Position numbers and translations under genes: made by a program
Assembly: GCA_947459425.1 (NCBI GenBank)
Contig: CANHDJ010000032.1
Span: forward strand, 1-39,230
Reading direction: 5' to 3'
DNA from: Ignavibacteria bacterium
Lineage (GTDB): Bacteria; Bacteroidota; Ignavibacteria; Kapaibacteriales; UBA4661
Length of the DNA: 39,230 bases
The notes under the pieces: model-generated
Told to the model about the DNA's origin: nothing
The model's database searches: none
The model's input: the letters and a program-made list of their open reading frames with translations, nothing else
In this document: piece after piece, positions 18,201-29,300 of the stretch
Layout: each line of letters starts with the position of its first letter
Position numbering within the stretch: position 1 is the first letter of the stretch

Positions 18201-19014
18201 GCGGCATCGCGCTTGGCTTTTTCCCGTTGGTTCGGCTGGCGCTGATGCGCTCGGAAAGGCTTTCGTAGAGATGGGTCAGAAACACTCGAAAATCTTTTTG
18301 TGCCGTACTAAAGCGGGGTTTGGGCGGCAGAATTGCCATAAGTCGAGTGGCATCATTTTTCACCAGCACATCAAACCAAGATTTACTCCAATTTTCAGGC
18401 AATGTTGGGCGGGCTGATGAACCCGCAAAGGGAACAAATTCCGGCACAGGAATCGGCGGCACAAGATCAGGCTGTTCGCTGTTTCCGGCAGCTTCAAGGA
18501 GTTCTTTTGTGGTAATGCCGCGCAAGTGGAAGAGCAGCAATGGCGAGCGGTCGAGGTCGTTTGCCAGTGCGTAAAAGACCGCAACTTGGTGTTTGCAAGG
18601 GTCGCCCCAATCGGGACAGGAGCAATCGCCTTTCAGCTCGCTCCACGCCGCCGGAACAATGGGCAAGCGGTTCTCTCGCATCCACGCCATGAACCATTCT
18701 GGCAGTGTGCCGCGACTAAGGTCTTGCGCCAACATTGGGTTCGCGGTGATAAAGCTCAACAGCATACTCTTTTGTTGAGGCGTAAAGGGGCGCAATTCCA
18801 CTTTAACCTTGTAGGGGCGCGGTTCTGAGCCTTGTACCTTGCCGCGCACCGTCGAACCAGTAATTTCAATTTCACGAACTTTCCCCGTGTTTGCGTAGGT
18901 TTTGCCACGTGCCAAGCGTGGGTCAACCATTCCGCGCTGTGTGCCGCCTGTTTCTAATGCCTGTATCCATGCGGCTCCCCATGGAGTATTGCCGTATTGT
19001 ATGCGTTTCGCCAT
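15268..19014 (-). CDS. SWIM zinc-finger SNF2-family DEAD-like ATPase/helicase
   Basis: A 1248-aa cytoplasmic Swi2/Snf2 ATPase. Near the N-terminus is a SWIM zinc finger (about residues 129-145, CSCPDWGDPCKH: CxCx6CxH), typical of bacterial SNF2 proteins. A long SNF2-associated region follows. The ATPase core (about 770-1248) shows motif I DDMGLGKT (near 805), motif II DEAQ (near 896, in place of DEAH), motif III LSGTPVENR, and in the C-terminal lobe LIFTQYKEMGTLLE, GGTGLNLTAA and DRAYRIGQ (motif VI). It probably translocates on duplex DNA and remodels protein-DNA complexes, perhaps at stalled polymerases as RapA does, but its partner is unknown. It is divergent from aroF with 168 bases between; no restriction or defence genes adjoin it. 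Confidence 0.93.
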   Translation of the reverse strand: MAKRIQYGNTPWGAAWIQALETGGTQRGMVDPRLARGKTYANTGKVREIEITGSTVRGKVQGSEPRPYKVKVELRPFTPQQKSMLLSFITANPMLAQDLSRGTLPEWFMAWMRENRLPIVPAAWSELKGDCSCPDWGDPCKHQVAVFYALANDLDRSPLLLFHLRGITTKELLEAAGNSEQPDLVPPIPVPEFVPFAGSSARPTLPENWSKSWFDVLVKNDATRLMAILPPKPRFSTAQKDFRVFLTHLYESLSERISASRTNGKKPSAMPHIWLEYDHEHQYWYSYLTVPDEHFEFIRLARRNEVKSIKLPTWQKSSIRVVAQDVTFASLETLIEICSSVAGFSTQKFHTESSRFFCAALDVAYRLVSTLSLKPVLVRFGDQKQPEKLAKTGVIARTAQAVKKIFGKNEDVRYYIRYEPFVRRAEDKEALDRLMATLRGLLPPEMCINKEHSAGLSAESFDTLFSDILTEVVHQTIRKGRYGAHLTDALSEMFAEPIPLFSNSVPVTILANEIHEWLSWLDVSGLDITPILRIEEPADDAITDNPNAPFVLHCEVQDRMNPLAQPIPIRQVLNAQGKVLGQDAEKIQTLVLRTLDEATKYFPELSWMLDARNAERGVPVQLPLSELYTFLTETAHRLRELGVSLILPQALVRLVRPRPRAKVKSHGGQTFLSMLDLIKFEYDVAIGDESVSVPEFKRLLKEANGITRFRNSYVMLSPTEAQALLEKLDGGVKLSGQAALRALLAGEEEGFVFDGDAAFKSALQSLTSIEDITLPSSIRATLRPYQERGFQWMYSTMERGFGVILADDMGLGKTLQALSLLQRLKDDGKLPHHALIICPTTLVTNWLRECNRFTPELTASIYHGADRTFDFEGSDLVITTYGIVRREMKEFAAHPWSIAIVDEAQNMKNHDTAQTKAVKSIPVPMRLALSGTPVENRLSELWSLFDWLNKGYLHGITRFRDDFIKPIEKDRDADSIERLRRVTAPFILRRLKSDKSIIADLPDKIITNEYCTLTKSQAALYESAVQNALKAIEGKDESDTIARSGLIFSMITALKQICNHPAHYAKKGDPHSKDSGKAARLMELLDSIQESDEKALIFTQYKEMGTLLERMIAEELNAEALFFHGGVARPKRDKLVETFQNDAATRFMIVSLKAGGTGLNLTAATNVIHYDLWWNPAVENQATDRAYRIGQVKNVQVHRFITQATFEEKIDAMIQAKQELANLTVGTGENWITDMSNKELREIFTLAR

Positions 19015-19182
19015 TGTGAAAAGAAAATGTTCGGTAATAAAAAGGTCGTTGTTGGGGGTGTTTCAGTCCGCAAGCTACAAAAAAATCTTGGCTAGGCGTA
19101 AGCGCAAACGCAAAAATTTGGCAGAAAGGAAAAACTTGTGTAGCTTCACCGCGATTTTGTCCCACATTCTTTCCGTTTCATT

Positions 19183-20193
19183 ATGATTATTCAACTTGAG
19201 TCAAAGCTACCGAGCAGCGCCACATCGGATGTTTTGCAAGCCGTCAAAAACATTGGCTACAAACCAACGACCGTCAACACGCAGTTTGGCAATTACGTTG
19301 TTTGCGTCGGCAAAAAAGATTTCGACATTCGTTCTCTGGGCAGTCTTGCCGGAGTGCGCGATATACACTACGTTTCGGACGATTATCAGCTTGTTTCGCG
19401 CAAGTGGAAAGTCGAGCGCACCGCAATTGACCTTGGCGATGGCGTAAAAATTGGCAATGGCGCGTTCCAGATGATGGCGGGACCATGCTCAATTGAGAGC
19501 GAGGAACAGGTTCTCAGCATCGTCCAACACCTGAAACGGTGCGGTGTTCGGATTATGCGTGGCGGTGTTTTTAAGCCACGTAGTTCGCCATATAGTTTTC
19601 GCGGTATGGGATTGGACGGCTTAAAAATGTTTTCGGCAATTTGCCGCGAACACGGCATAAAAATTATCACCGAAGTCATGGAAGTCGCTCAGATAGAGCC
19701 GATGTACGAATATATTGATGTTTATCAAGTCGGGGCGCGAAACAGCCAAAACTTTAATTTATTGGACGAACTTGGCAGAGTTGACAAGCCCGTGATGATA
19801 AAACGCGGCATCTCCGGTACGATTGAAGAACTGCTCTATTCCGCAGAATACGTGTTTTCTGCTGGCAACGAGCGCCTGATGATTTGTGAGCGCGGCATCC
19901 GCACCTACGAAAGCGCTAGTCGCAATACCTTCGATATCAACGCTATTCCCATTTTACGCGATAAAACGCATCTTCCCGTTATCGTTGACCCTTCGCACGC
20001 TATTGGTTTGCGGGATTTTGTTGCTCCTGTTGCCTTGGCTGGCGTTGCGGCAGGTGCAGACGGCATTATTATCGAAATCCACGAAACACCAGAAGAAGCT
20101 GCTTCCGACGGCGCACAAACACTGAATTACGAAGAATCCGCGCAGCTTTTCACCAGAATCCGTGCGCTCTTGGATGTGCAAGAGACGTGGTAA
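19183..20193 (+). CDS. aroF: 3-deoxy-7-phosphoheptulonate synthase (DAHP synthase, type I beta)
   Basis: Catalyses condensation of phosphoenolpyruvate with erythrose 4-phosphate, the first step of the shikimate pathway. The 336-aa product has an N-terminal ferredoxin-like regulatory domain (about residues 1-72, MIIQLESKLPSSATSDVLQA), as in Thermotoga DAHP synthase where it mediates tyrosine feedback, then the TIM barrel. Landmarks are AGPCSIES (metal ligand Cys102), KPRSSPYSFRG (PEP-binding Lys131/Arg133 region), QVGARNSQNF, VMIKRG and VDPSHA. No chorismate mutase domain is fused. The ATG at 19183 has no strong Shine-Dalgarno. A DUF3078 gene starts 41 bases downstream and may be co-transcribed, without obvious functional connection. 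Confidence 0.95.
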   Translation: MIIQLESKLPSSATSDVLQAVKNIGYKPTTVNTQFGNYVVCVGKKDFDIRSLGSLAGVRDIHYVSDDYQLVSRKWKVERTAIDLGDGVKIGNGAFQMMAGPCSIESEEQVLSIVQHLKRCGVRIMRGGVFKPRSSPYSFRGMGLDGLKMFSAICREHGIKIITEVMEVAQIEPMYEYIDVYQVGARNSQNFNLLDELGRVDKPVMIKRGISGTIEELLYSAEYVFSAGNERLMICERGIRTYESASRNTFDINAIPILRDKTHLPVIVDPSHAIGLRDFVAPVALAGVAAGADGIIIEIHETPEEAASDGAQTLNYEESAQLFTRIRALLDVQETW

Positions 20194-20234
20194 ATTCTTT
20201 CTCACCATCATTTTTTACTCTTTTGGAGTTCACT

Positions 20235-21140
20235 ATGAAAAAATTGTTTCTTCTTGGCACAGTGTTTCTTGGAGTATTTTGCTTAACAGCCCGCACCAAT
20301 GCTCAAGTTGGAGCCGACGACCTTCGTAAAGCGATACCCGCAATGGACACGACGGGCTGGACGGTCAAAGGGAATATCGGCATTAATTTTACGAGTATCG
20401 GCTTGTCGAATTGGTCAGGCGGCGGCAATAATGCTACGTCTCTGCTTGGCTTGCTGAATTTCACGGCAAATTATCACACGAAAACCTTTTCGTGGGACAA
20501 TGCTGCTGAATTTGGCTACGGGCTCACCTGGGTTTCTCCTGAAACAAATGCACGCAAAAGCGACGACCGCATTATCATTATTTCCAAAGCAGGCTTGGCG
20601 GCGGCAGAAAATCTGCGTTGGACGGGCTTGCTGGATTTTCGGACGCAATTCACCTTGGGCGAAGATTACACCAAAGCCCCTGGCACGGAAGCCCGCAAAC
20701 TCTCGAATCTCTTTGCTCCCGCATTCTTGACGCTGGCTCTAGGAGCGGAATGGAAACCCGTGGACTATATGAGCATCCTCGTTGCGCCAGTGACGGGGCG
20801 GATTGTGATTGTCGGCGATGCTGATTTAGCGCGGCTTGGCTCGTTTGGCGTTACGGCGGGTCAAAATACCCTCGTGGAATTAGGTGCATTGCTGAACGTC
20901 CAACTCAAACGCGATGTGTGGGAAAATGTTAATCTGGCAACGCGCCTGAATGTATTTGCGCCGTACATCAGCATTGGTAAGCCTATTGTCAACTGGGAGA
21001 ATTTAATTATTCTGAAAGTAAACAAGTTTTTGAATGTAAGTTTGGCGGGCGATCTGATCTATGGCGTTCCCGTGACTAATTCCACAAATCTTTTGCAATT
21101 ACGCGGAGTTGCAGCCATTGGCTTTATCCTGCCATTTTGA
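20235..21140 (+). CDS. DUF3078-family exported, probably outer-membrane protein
   Basis: A 301-aa protein from the ATG at 20235, which has GGAG about 8 bases upstream and begins the signal peptide ([19 protein letters not shown], ending near TNAQ); an upstream in-frame start near 20187 is discarded. The body shows the DUF3078 pattern [35 protein letters not shown], and [14 protein letters not shown]. Its strongly amphipathic alternating strands end in an aromatic residue (GFILPF), typical of an outer-membrane beta-barrel. The function of the family is unknown; it is widespread in Bacteroidota. It sits between aroF and mscL on the same strand. Confidence 0.85.
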   Translation: MKKLFLLGTVFLGVFCLTARTNAQVGADDLRKAIPAMDTTGWTVKGNIGINFTSIGLSNWSGGGNNATSLLGLLNFTANYHTKTFSWDNAAEFGYGLTWVSPETNARKSDDRIIIISKAGLAAAENLRWTGLLDFRTQFTLGEDYTKAPGTEARKLSNLFAPAFLTLALGAEWKPVDYMSILVAPVTGRIVIVGDADLARLGSFGVTAGQNTLVELGALLNVQLKRDVWENVNLATRLNVFAPYISIGKPIVNWENLIILKVNKFLNVSLAGDLIYGVPVTNSTNLLQLRGVAAIGFILPF

Positions 21141-21204
21141 CGCAGAAGCGGTTATCACAATTTTTCATTCTTTTTTATCTGTTTTTATCGAAGGAGTGAC
21201 GGTT

Positions 21205-21612
21205 ATGGGTATGGTACAAGAATTTAAAGAATTTGCCGTTAAAGGCAATGTCATTGATTTGGCTGTCGGTGTTATCATCGGCGGCGCGTTTGGCAAAATC
21301 GTGTCGTCGTTGGTGGACGACGTGATAATGCCGCCGATTGGATTGGCACTGGGCGGAGTGAATTTCAAAGACTTGGCTATCAAGCTAAAAGACGCTTCTG
21401 CTGATGGTAAAATTCCTGCGGTGATGATAAAGTATGGCGCGTTCATCCAAACCGTACTGGATTTCGCTATTTTGGCATTTATCATCTTTTTGATGGTTAA
21501 AGCTATCAATAGTATGAAAAAAGCAGAAGCCGCAGCCGCCCCGCCAGCACCACCAGAGCCGACGACGCAAGAAAAATTGCTGATGGAAATACGCGATGCA
21601 CTGAGAAAGTAA
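21205..21612 (+). CDS. mscL: large-conductance mechanosensitive channel
   Basis: Inner-membrane homopentameric channel that opens under membrane tension to vent solutes during hypo-osmotic shock. The 135-aa length is normal for the family. The ATG at 21205 follows AAGGAG by 8 bases, so the longer frame starting at 21109 is rejected. Residues 1-13 form the N-terminal amphipathic helix ([13 protein letters not shown]). TM1 (about 15-42) has the conserved [21 protein letters not shown] periplasmic loop follows, TM2 is about 73-95 ([20 protein letters not shown]), and the C-terminal helical bundle ends [17 protein letters not shown] strong bidirectional terminator follows. Confidence 0.97.
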   Translation: MGMVQEFKEFAVKGNVIDLAVGVIIGGAFGKIVSSLVDDVIMPPIGLALGGVNFKDLAIKLKDASADGKIPAVMIKYGAFIQTVLDFAILAFIIFLMVKAINSMKKAEAAAAPPAPPEPTTQEKLLMEIRDALRK

Positions 21613-21642
21613 GCAGCGTTCTTGTCAGCAGCACATAATAAC

Positions 21643-21686
21643 AAGCAGTTTTTTTTGCTCAACTCGGCAAAAAAACTGCTTTTTTA
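21643..21686. terminator. bidirectional intrinsic terminator between mscL and the EamA gene
   Basis: AAGCAG plus eight T plus GC (21643-21658) pairs with GC plus seven A plus CTGCTT (21667-21681), a stem of about 15 bp with one bulged base and a loop around CTCAACTCG. A T-run follows on the plus strand, overlapping the stop codon of the convergent EamA gene. It can terminate mscL on one strand and the EamA transcript on the other. Confidence 0.85.
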
Positions 21687-22589
21687 TTGACGCTGCGTCA
21701 ATAAAACACCCAAAAGCACCAATGCGCCGCCCACAAAAAAGAAGGGCGAGGGAAAAATACCAAAAAAGACGATGGTGAAAATTGTTGCTAAAACAGGCTG
21801 CAAATTGCTGAAGACCGCAACATTGCTTGCCGGAGTGCGCGACAAGGCATAATACCACAACCAATAGCCCAAAACCGAAATAATCAGCCCCAAATACGCT
21901 CCATACAACAGCGTCAGACCGCTTATTTCCAGAAGCGGTGTGTTGGTGGGCAAAAACGGAAAGACACACGAATACCACGCCATACCGCTTATCATCGTCA
22001 GACCCGTGGCGAAGATTGCTCCGTATTTGAGTGCCAAACGCTGCCCCAAGAGGCTGAACCATGCCCAGGATATGGCAGCGCAGAGTTCCAACATATTGCC
22101 TAAAAACAGCGTTGAAGTGAGATCAATTCCGCGCTCAAACAAAACCAGAAGCGTTCCCGAAAATGCCAGCAATATTCCCGTAATTTTCATCATCGTCGTT
22201 TTTTCGCCAAAAAATACTGCCGATAGAACCAAGACAAATGCCGGAACGAGCGCATACGCAAGCGCGGCATTTGCGGGTGTGGTGTAGCGCAAGCCCGCCA
22301 CAAAGAGAAGTTGGTTACAGGGAATATTGAGAAAGCCGAGCAGGGCAATCAATTTCCAATCTTCGCGGTCAATGGCGCGTAGCGACTTGCGTTGTGGGAG
22401 CAGTATACACGCAAACGCTACGACGGCAATACACCCGCGCACAAACACAATCGTAAACGGGTCTGCGGCTTGATTGGCAAATTTGGCAACAAAATGGGTG
22501 CTGGTGCCAATAATCTGTTGAAGAATCATAACGCCGTAGATGAACGTCGGCGGGGCGGGGAGCGGCTTTGCGTTGGTGGTAGTGGACAT
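21684..22589 (-). CDS. EamA/DMT-superfamily transporter
   Basis: A 301-aa inner-membrane protein with about ten transmembrane helices arranged as two EamA repeats (about residues 12-145 and 160-298). Typical features are [19 protein letters not shown] at the end of helix 2, ALLGFLNIPCNQLLFVAGLRYTTPANAAL in the first repeat, and YYALSRTPASNVAVFSNLQPVLATIF in the second. Drug/metabolite transporters of this group usually export amino acids or small metabolites; the substrate is not predictable. The ATG at 22589 is chosen because the next one upstream (22640) lies inside the tRNA terminator hairpin. The C-terminus converges on mscL across a shared terminator. Confidence 0.9.
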   Translation of the reverse strand: MSTTTNAKPLPAPPTFIYGVMILQQIIGTSTHFVAKFANQAADPFTIVFVRGCIAVVAFACILLPQRKSLRAIDREDWKLIALLGFLNIPCNQLLFVAGLRYTTPANAALAYALVPAFVLVLSAVFFGEKTTMMKITGILLAFSGTLLVLFERGIDLTSTLFLGNMLELCAAISWAWFSLLGQRLALKYGAIFATGLTMISGMAWYSCVFPFLPTNTPLLEISGLTLLYGAYLGLIISVLGYWLWYYALSRTPASNVAVFSNLQPVLATIFTIVFFGIFPSPFFFVGGALVLLGVLLTQRQ

Positions 22590-22614
22590 GAGAAGTGGTG
22601 AGGTGGAGAAACAG

Positions 22615-22649
22615 AAAACCCGCATGGATTCAAGCACCATGCGGGTTTT
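22615..22649 (-). terminator. intrinsic terminator of the tRNA-Phe transcript
   Basis: A perfect 13-bp inverted repeat (AAAACCCGCATGG at 22615-22627 with CCATGCGGGTTTT at 22637-22649) with a 9-base loop. It lies 10 bases past the 3' end of the first tRNA-Phe gene on the minus strand, and ends in TTTT in that direction. Its symmetry could also act on plus-strand transcripts. Confidence 0.85.
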
Positions 22650-22658
22650 GTCAAGAAG

Positions 22659-22731
<73 letters not shown>

Positions 22732-22804
22732 AAGCGTCAGGAAATTTTTACTCGTTTAAGGCGAGTTTGTCCAACATTTGTCGTATGAAAAGAGCGAAAT
22801 ACTG

Positions 22805-22877
<73 letters not shown>

Positions 22878-22892
22878 AGCCAAAACAGACTT

Positions 22893-22923
22893 GCAATATA
22901 CGGATTGAAATTCTTTCGTGCAA
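22893..22923 (-). promoter_or_regulatory. candidate Bacteroidota-type promoter for the tRNA-Phe pair
   Basis: On the minus strand TTGC (22923-22920) is separated by exactly 19 bases from TATATTGC (22900-22893), close to the TTTG-N19-TAnnTTTG consensus of Bacteroidota sigma factors. It lies 15 bases upstream of the 5' end of the first tRNA, the expected position for a tRNA operon. Confidence 0.45.
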
Positions 22924-23180
22924 GGCTTTTTTTATAAGTAGTGCGTTTTACGTTGGCACATTGTGTTGCGGTGGCATACTGTCATTTGTCAAGTTTGAAT
23001 TTCAAGTATTACCCCTGTCCTCCACACCGAACACCATGACTTTTTATCACCGAAGAATATGACTTTACGGACTTTGATGGATGGGGAAACTTGTGTATTT
23101 TACGGGGTCAGGATGTTTTTTTGGATTCTAAATGCTTTCAGTTGGAAAACACATCCAATTGGCTGGTAAAACATCACTCC

Positions 23181-23265
23181 GTCATACCGACGCAGGTCGG
23201 TATCCATATCGAAAAGCACGATTTTATGCGACTCCGATGGATGCCGACCTGCGCCCCAGCATGAC
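23181..23265. repeat. palindromic interspersed-repeat element (MITE/REP-like)
   Basis: The left arm GTCATACCGACGCAGGTCGG (continuing TATCCA, to 23206) is the imperfect reverse complement of the right arm at 23238-23265, which begins TGGATGCCGACCTGCG and ends GCATGAC. The arms are separated by about 31 bases. The plan (GTCAT-CCG...ATCCA facing TGGAT...ATGAC) is that of small palindromic repeats dispersed in many bacterial genomes. It occupies the 465-base gap between the tRNA genes and the giant gene; the rest of that gap holds no gene I can support. Confidence 0.7.
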
Positions 23266-23342
23266 AAATTTTTCCAACTAAAATCATTTAGAACCTTTTT
23301 TTGTTGGTTCACGTTGACTTCGTTTACTTTTTATTTATTGCT

Positions 23343-26300
23343 ATGAAAATGCTCCTCTCTTCGCGTTCGCTCTGCCCAGACTCTTTCTCTTTTTTGCGGA
23401 CAAGCATTATCGGACTGCTCCTGCTTTTGTGCTGCTCTACCCAAAATGCTTGGTCGGCAACATATTTCTACAAAGCGGGCAACCCAAACCCCAATCTGCC
23501 CACAAGTTGGAATACCCTGGTTGGCGGTGGTGGCACCGATGCCACCAATTTTAATACTGCCGGCGATGTATTCGAGATTCCCACTGGCCGCACCGTTACG
23601 ATGATTTCCGGACTTGTTTTTGGTAGCCCCGGTGTGGCAGTGGGTTTTACTATCCAAACGGGAGGGCAGCTTGATATGGGCGGTGCTTTTGTGCTGGATG
23701 TGTATGGTCAATTCATACCCACTGGGACAATCGTGGGGAATGCCAGTGCTTCTATTCGTCTTTACGGCAACGCAGGCGGCGGGTGTATCACGATGGTTGC
23801 GCCGCAAGTGCTGAATCAACTCCAATTAAATGCCACTTTCTCCGGCGGACTTGGCTTGGGAACACCACTCACGATTTTGGGTTCGTTGGCAATCGGTAGC
23901 GGTTCATTGGAGGTGAATAGTTGCGCCGGCGGCGCTGTGCTGACGCTGGGTGCGGCTGCTACCGTTGATGGTTCGCTCCGAATATTTAACGGTGGTACGC
24001 TCAACACGCAAGGATTTGCTATTGTCGGCACAGGCGCATTTGAGTTGCAAGCTGGAGCGACACTCCAACTTGCACGTGCTGGTGGTATCAATGGCGGGGC
24101 AATACAGGTTACCGGCACACGGACATATGCGGCAGGTGCAAACTATATTCTCACCAATAACGGGCTTGGTCTGACCAATATGGGCATCGGCTCTATTACC
24201 ACGATGAACAACCTTACCGTCAATGGCTCTGGCGTTGGTGCCGATTCGTGGCGGTTGGATATGGCTTCGCTTACCGTGAGCAATGTTTTTACCATGAATC
24301 AACGAGTCGTCTATGACTGTGGGCAAGCGCAAACCTTCGTTATCAACAACGGAACAGCCAACCGTGAACTCTGGATAGGCTCCAATCCTGCGGCGGTCTT
24401 TACGGTCAATGGGAGTTTTATCTTTTCTGCATCCGGTATTTTGGATATTGCACCAGCAGGATGCCTACCGAATACTGCTCCCACTATCAATGGCGCTGGT
24501 TCTATTACCTACAATGCTGGCGCGATACTGCGTGTGACGGGCAATGTCCCAACGCTTGATATGCCCGAACTACCCATTTCCCCAACAGCAATGGGCGGCA
24601 ATCTTGATTTAGCAGGTGCCTCAGCGCCCGTAACGATTGCCAACAATCTTCGCTTGCAGGGTAATTTGGATTTGAGTGGGATAGCTGGGCGAAACATGGT
24701 TATGGCGATGAATATGGCACTCACACTCGAAGGCGGCGGCATCATCAACGCACCCGGCGCAGGGTCGAAAATTCAATTAGACAACGTCAACACTCTTGTC
24801 ATGCGCCGTGCCGGATTCAATAGCGTCAGTTTTTTTAATAGCTTCGTCTATCGCCTCGTGATTGATAATGCCGCAAACGTTGCGATGACGAATCCGCTTA
24901 TCGTTGGCGAGGGCGGGTTGCAGTTTCCTCAGGCAGGGGATTTGGCTGTCGGTCCAACGACACTCACGTTGCAAGGCAATGGCACAAACCATGTTTCTGG
25001 CGCTGGCGCTGGTAGAGTCAATGCTACCAATGCCGCTTCCATTCTGCAACTCACAGGAAACCCTCAACTTGATGGGGCAAAATTCATTGCGCCGATTCAG
25101 ACATTGCGCACAGGCGCAGCCCCAGTAGCAGCAGCGTTGCTTAATGCCGGAACCTTTAGCGTCAACACGCTGGATGTCGCCAATGGTTCTTTAACGACCA
25201 GTGTATCCCTTACCACCAATGTCGGCGGCGCAACTGCCGTTGGAACGACACTAACCGTCGCATCGTTTGGGCGATTAATTATTCCCAATGGGGCTACGAT
25301 TACCAATAGCGGTACGATTGATGTCGGAAGCGCCGGAACACTGGAAATACAGGATGATGGCATTGTCTCGGGTACTGCGGTATCATACGATGGTACGGGC
25401 GCACGGGGAACGCTGCTTTACACAGGTGCAACAGGAAAAGTTGTTGGTGCGGAATGGAAAGGCACAATGGACGGTAATGTCACGATTGATAAAGGGGCGG
25501 GAAACTTTGTTCTTCTGTCGGCTGCGCCGCCGCGAAATCAAAATGGAACGCTCACTGTTAATACAGGCTTGTTTCGTGTTGGCGTTGCTGGAAATCTTGC
25601 CTTGAATGCTGCTACGCCCGTGCATAACGTCCAGAATGGAGCAGATTTTCGTATCGCCGATGGAGGAACGATTTCTGGTTTGAATACGCTCACGGTCAAC
25701 AACGGTGGCACATTTTCCGTTCTCTTCAATGGCGGAACGTTGCCCATCAGAACAGGAACGCCGAATTTTTCGCCAACTGCTGTGCTGTCGTATCTTGGCG
25801 TGACAGGGCTGACGACAGGAAGTGAATTTCCAAATGCCATGCCCGGCGCAGTAACCATCGCCAGTGGTGCTGCCATCGTTCAGCAACCGGGAACAACCAA
25901 AACAGTCGCCGGAACGTTCACACTCGTCGGTACAACAATCTATTCCATCAATGGCAGCACCGGAAATGGTTTGGTCTTGAATGGTCCGCTCGTTAATAGC
26001 GCGGGTGGCTACTTCCAAGCCTTCGATAACAATTTCACCATCAACAATACCGTCACTGGAAATCTCCGCTTCGGTCCCACCATTGCCGAACAAACGCTCA
26101 ATAACTTCACCATGGCGGCAGGCTCAGGGGTCGTTGCACTTGGCGCTCCCATCGTCATTGGTGCGACAGGTACGCTGGCTCTGAATGGCGGAAATATCAC
26201 TACAACCGCAGCGAATTCCCTCACCGTCACCCGCACCGCTCCGGCAGCTGTCGTGCGCACCAATGGCTATGTAGATGGACCGCTTATCCGCGCTATGACC

Positions 26301-29300
26301 GCCGCAGGAGTTTATCTGTTTCCAACGGGCAACGGTGGGCAGTATTTGCCGCTTTCTTTCACGAATCCCGGCGCTGTTACCGTTGCAGCAAGCGCGTTTA
26401 ATGCGAATCCAATGGGAAGTTCCGGTGTTGGCTTAACAAGCCCCAGTACCACCGAATATTGGCTGACCAACGTCACGGCAGGCGCGTATGGCGCGGGAGC
26501 AAGCGTCACCCTCCAACGTCCGGCAAACTTCGGCGCAAACACCGTTGTCGGGCGGCGTGATGCCGGAACATCTGCCGGAGCGTACAATAGCGTGGGTCCG
26601 ACGGGCTATGGCGGCGGGTTTAACGTTATCACCAGCGATATTCTCACAACACCCGCAGCTCCCATGTTTTTCACAACGGGGCAAGGAGCGCAGCCCGCGA
26701 CAGGTTTAGTTTTTAGCAATATCACAAACACCAGTTTTGATGCGATTTTCACGGCTCCTACGCCTGTGCCGACAGGCTATGTCGTTGTGCGCCGTCTGGC
26801 ATCATCACCGCCAACATCGCCTACTAATGGCGTACTTCCTGCGGTCGGCTCGGCGCTGGGCGTGGGAACGGTTCTTTCTAATAATGCTTCTACGGGTGTA
26901 TTTGCTAACTCTCTTTTGACAGCCGGAACAGAATATGCCATTGATGTTTATTCCTATACCGGTACAATGGCGACACCATCCTACCTCACGGGGCAGCTTC
27001 TCACGGGAAACGTTACCACAACAGGTGGTGCGGGATGTTTAACAACAACGCCGCCAGCAATCGTTGATGTTAGCATTCTTGAGCGAAATATGAGATTTAC
27101 TGGCGTTGCCATGACAGGCGGTGGCATAACTGCTGGTGCGGGAACAAACGTGATTTATGCAACCAGCAACACGATGATAAACTTGAGCTATATGGTCAGT
27201 AGCACATCTGGTGGGGTGTATTGTCCCGGCTGTATTACGCAAATCTACGTGGGGATGAATGCGACACCAACGGTAAACACGTTTCGTCGGTGTATGAATT
27301 TTTTTCCTCAAATGCTTGCCACGACCTCAGCCTCCCAAACTTTCACTACCCCGGCAGCAGAAGGTGTTTACTATATCAACGTAACAGGAACATGGGATTT
27401 TTCCTGCCAACCCGTCAATTTCGGAACAACCTATGTTCCTAACAATACGATCGGGGTTGTTATCGTCGGTGTGCCGCCCTGTATCAGCTTTAGCGATATT
27501 ATCCCTGATCCTGGTTTTACGCCGTCCACAATCATTCCCTACGTTGCGCATACATCCGGCACCGTCACCGCCGCAATGCCCAACGTGTGGCGATTCCGCT
27601 TGCGCGACGGCGGTGTGGCAGCAATGCCCCTGAACGACGGCGACAACCTACCAACAGTCTTGCAGCAAGTGACCATGACCATCACGAATCCTGCGCCGTT
27701 GGATAATATCGCCTTGTATGATGCTAGCGGTACGGTCAAACTCCATGAAGTACCAGCAGCAGCAAGCGTGACCTTTGTGATTCCAGCAGGGCTGCGGGCT
27801 GCCAATGCGACGGCTGCCGATAATGGCACAGTAGATTTCGTTCTCAAAGCCAGCTATAAAACGACTGTGACCGATAATGCCCTCTTTAGTTTCACCATCA
27901 CCAATGCTGTTTCTGAGCCGTTTACTGCCGCCGCACCGCGTTCAACGATTTTGAACCCATCGGCATCTGTTATGAGCGGCAATAGCGGCATAACGGTTGT
28001 TGCCGACCGCCCGTCGTGGTCAACCCTTTTGGGAGCGGTACAGCCAACGGCAGTCGGCTTGAACCCGCTTCAAATCACACCTGACGTGCGAGTGATAGCG
28101 GTGGACGTGAATGGCAATCTGGATGTGAATTACGTGGGCGCAGTGCAGATAATCAACCCTCCGGCGCTTGTGGGCGGACCGCTCACCGTGAACGCTGTTG
28201 CTGGGATTGCGACCTTCACGGGCGCAAGCGCACTTCGCCACAACACCTCCGGCACGACACAACTGACAGCCCGCATCGGCGTAAATACAGCGCTGAGTAA
28301 TACGTTCAATGTTGATCCCGCTCTAGCAAATGTTACCCCTACATCGTTTAATTTCGGCAATGTCGCCGTCGGACAGGTTGTAGAGCAGTCTTTTACGTTT
28401 ACAGGTTCGACGCTTCCGTCGAATGGGCTTGTCCAGATGGCAGCAGCGCATCCACATTTGAGCATTTCGACGCTTGGCGGCGGTGCATTTGCGACCATTG
28501 CGAGCATCGCGCTTACGCCAACGCCCGCCGCACCAAGTTCCCCAAGCGGCAGTGCGCTTACACAGACATTTTTTGTGCGCTATGCACCAACGGCAAATAC
28601 GCCGATGACGGGCGTGGTCACGTCAGGCTTTGCGGGAAGCGTTGCCGTACCGGTGACGGTGCAAGGGCAGGGTATCGCAACATCCGTGACCGCAACACCA
28701 AACACGCTTAATTTTGGGTCGGTGTTTGTGGGTTCGTCGGTCAATCAATTTTTTAATACGTCTGCTATCAATATCGTCGGACCGCTAACGCTCACAGCCA
28801 GTGCCGGAGTAACGCTCTCCACGACTGGTTCTGCACCATTCACGTCAACATTGACACTGTACCCATCGGCATCAACTATCAATCCGCAACTCATTACGGC
28901 ACGTTTCACGCCGACGAGTTTCGGCGCGGCTATTAACGGCACTATCACGCTTACCAACCCTTACACCACCGCAACTATTGTTGCATGGCAGGGCTTGGGA
29001 GCAAATCCGATTCCGACGGTACTGGGATTTGCTTCGGGTATGGAATCGGCAAGTACCGCCACAGGCGGCATAGCGGGCGCATTGCAAGACGCAGTGCCGA
29101 TAACAATCCAAGCCGCAGCCTTTCGGTCGGACGGCGGTTTGGCAAGCACAACGGCGAATGTTGAACTCGTCGTCAATTCTTTGCCGGGTGGCGTTGCAAC
29201 GTTTGTTGTTGCGGGTGGAACGGGCGCTTTTCCGAATAATAGCCGTATTACCTTGCCCAACGTCAATATTACGTGGACAAATGCGCCACTGGCGGGCGGT

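Noticed and set aside
23100-23312. Minus-strand frame of 70 codons upstream of the giant gene
   Set aside because: Much of it is simply the translation of the palindromic repeat at 23181-23265; nothing else in it looks coding.
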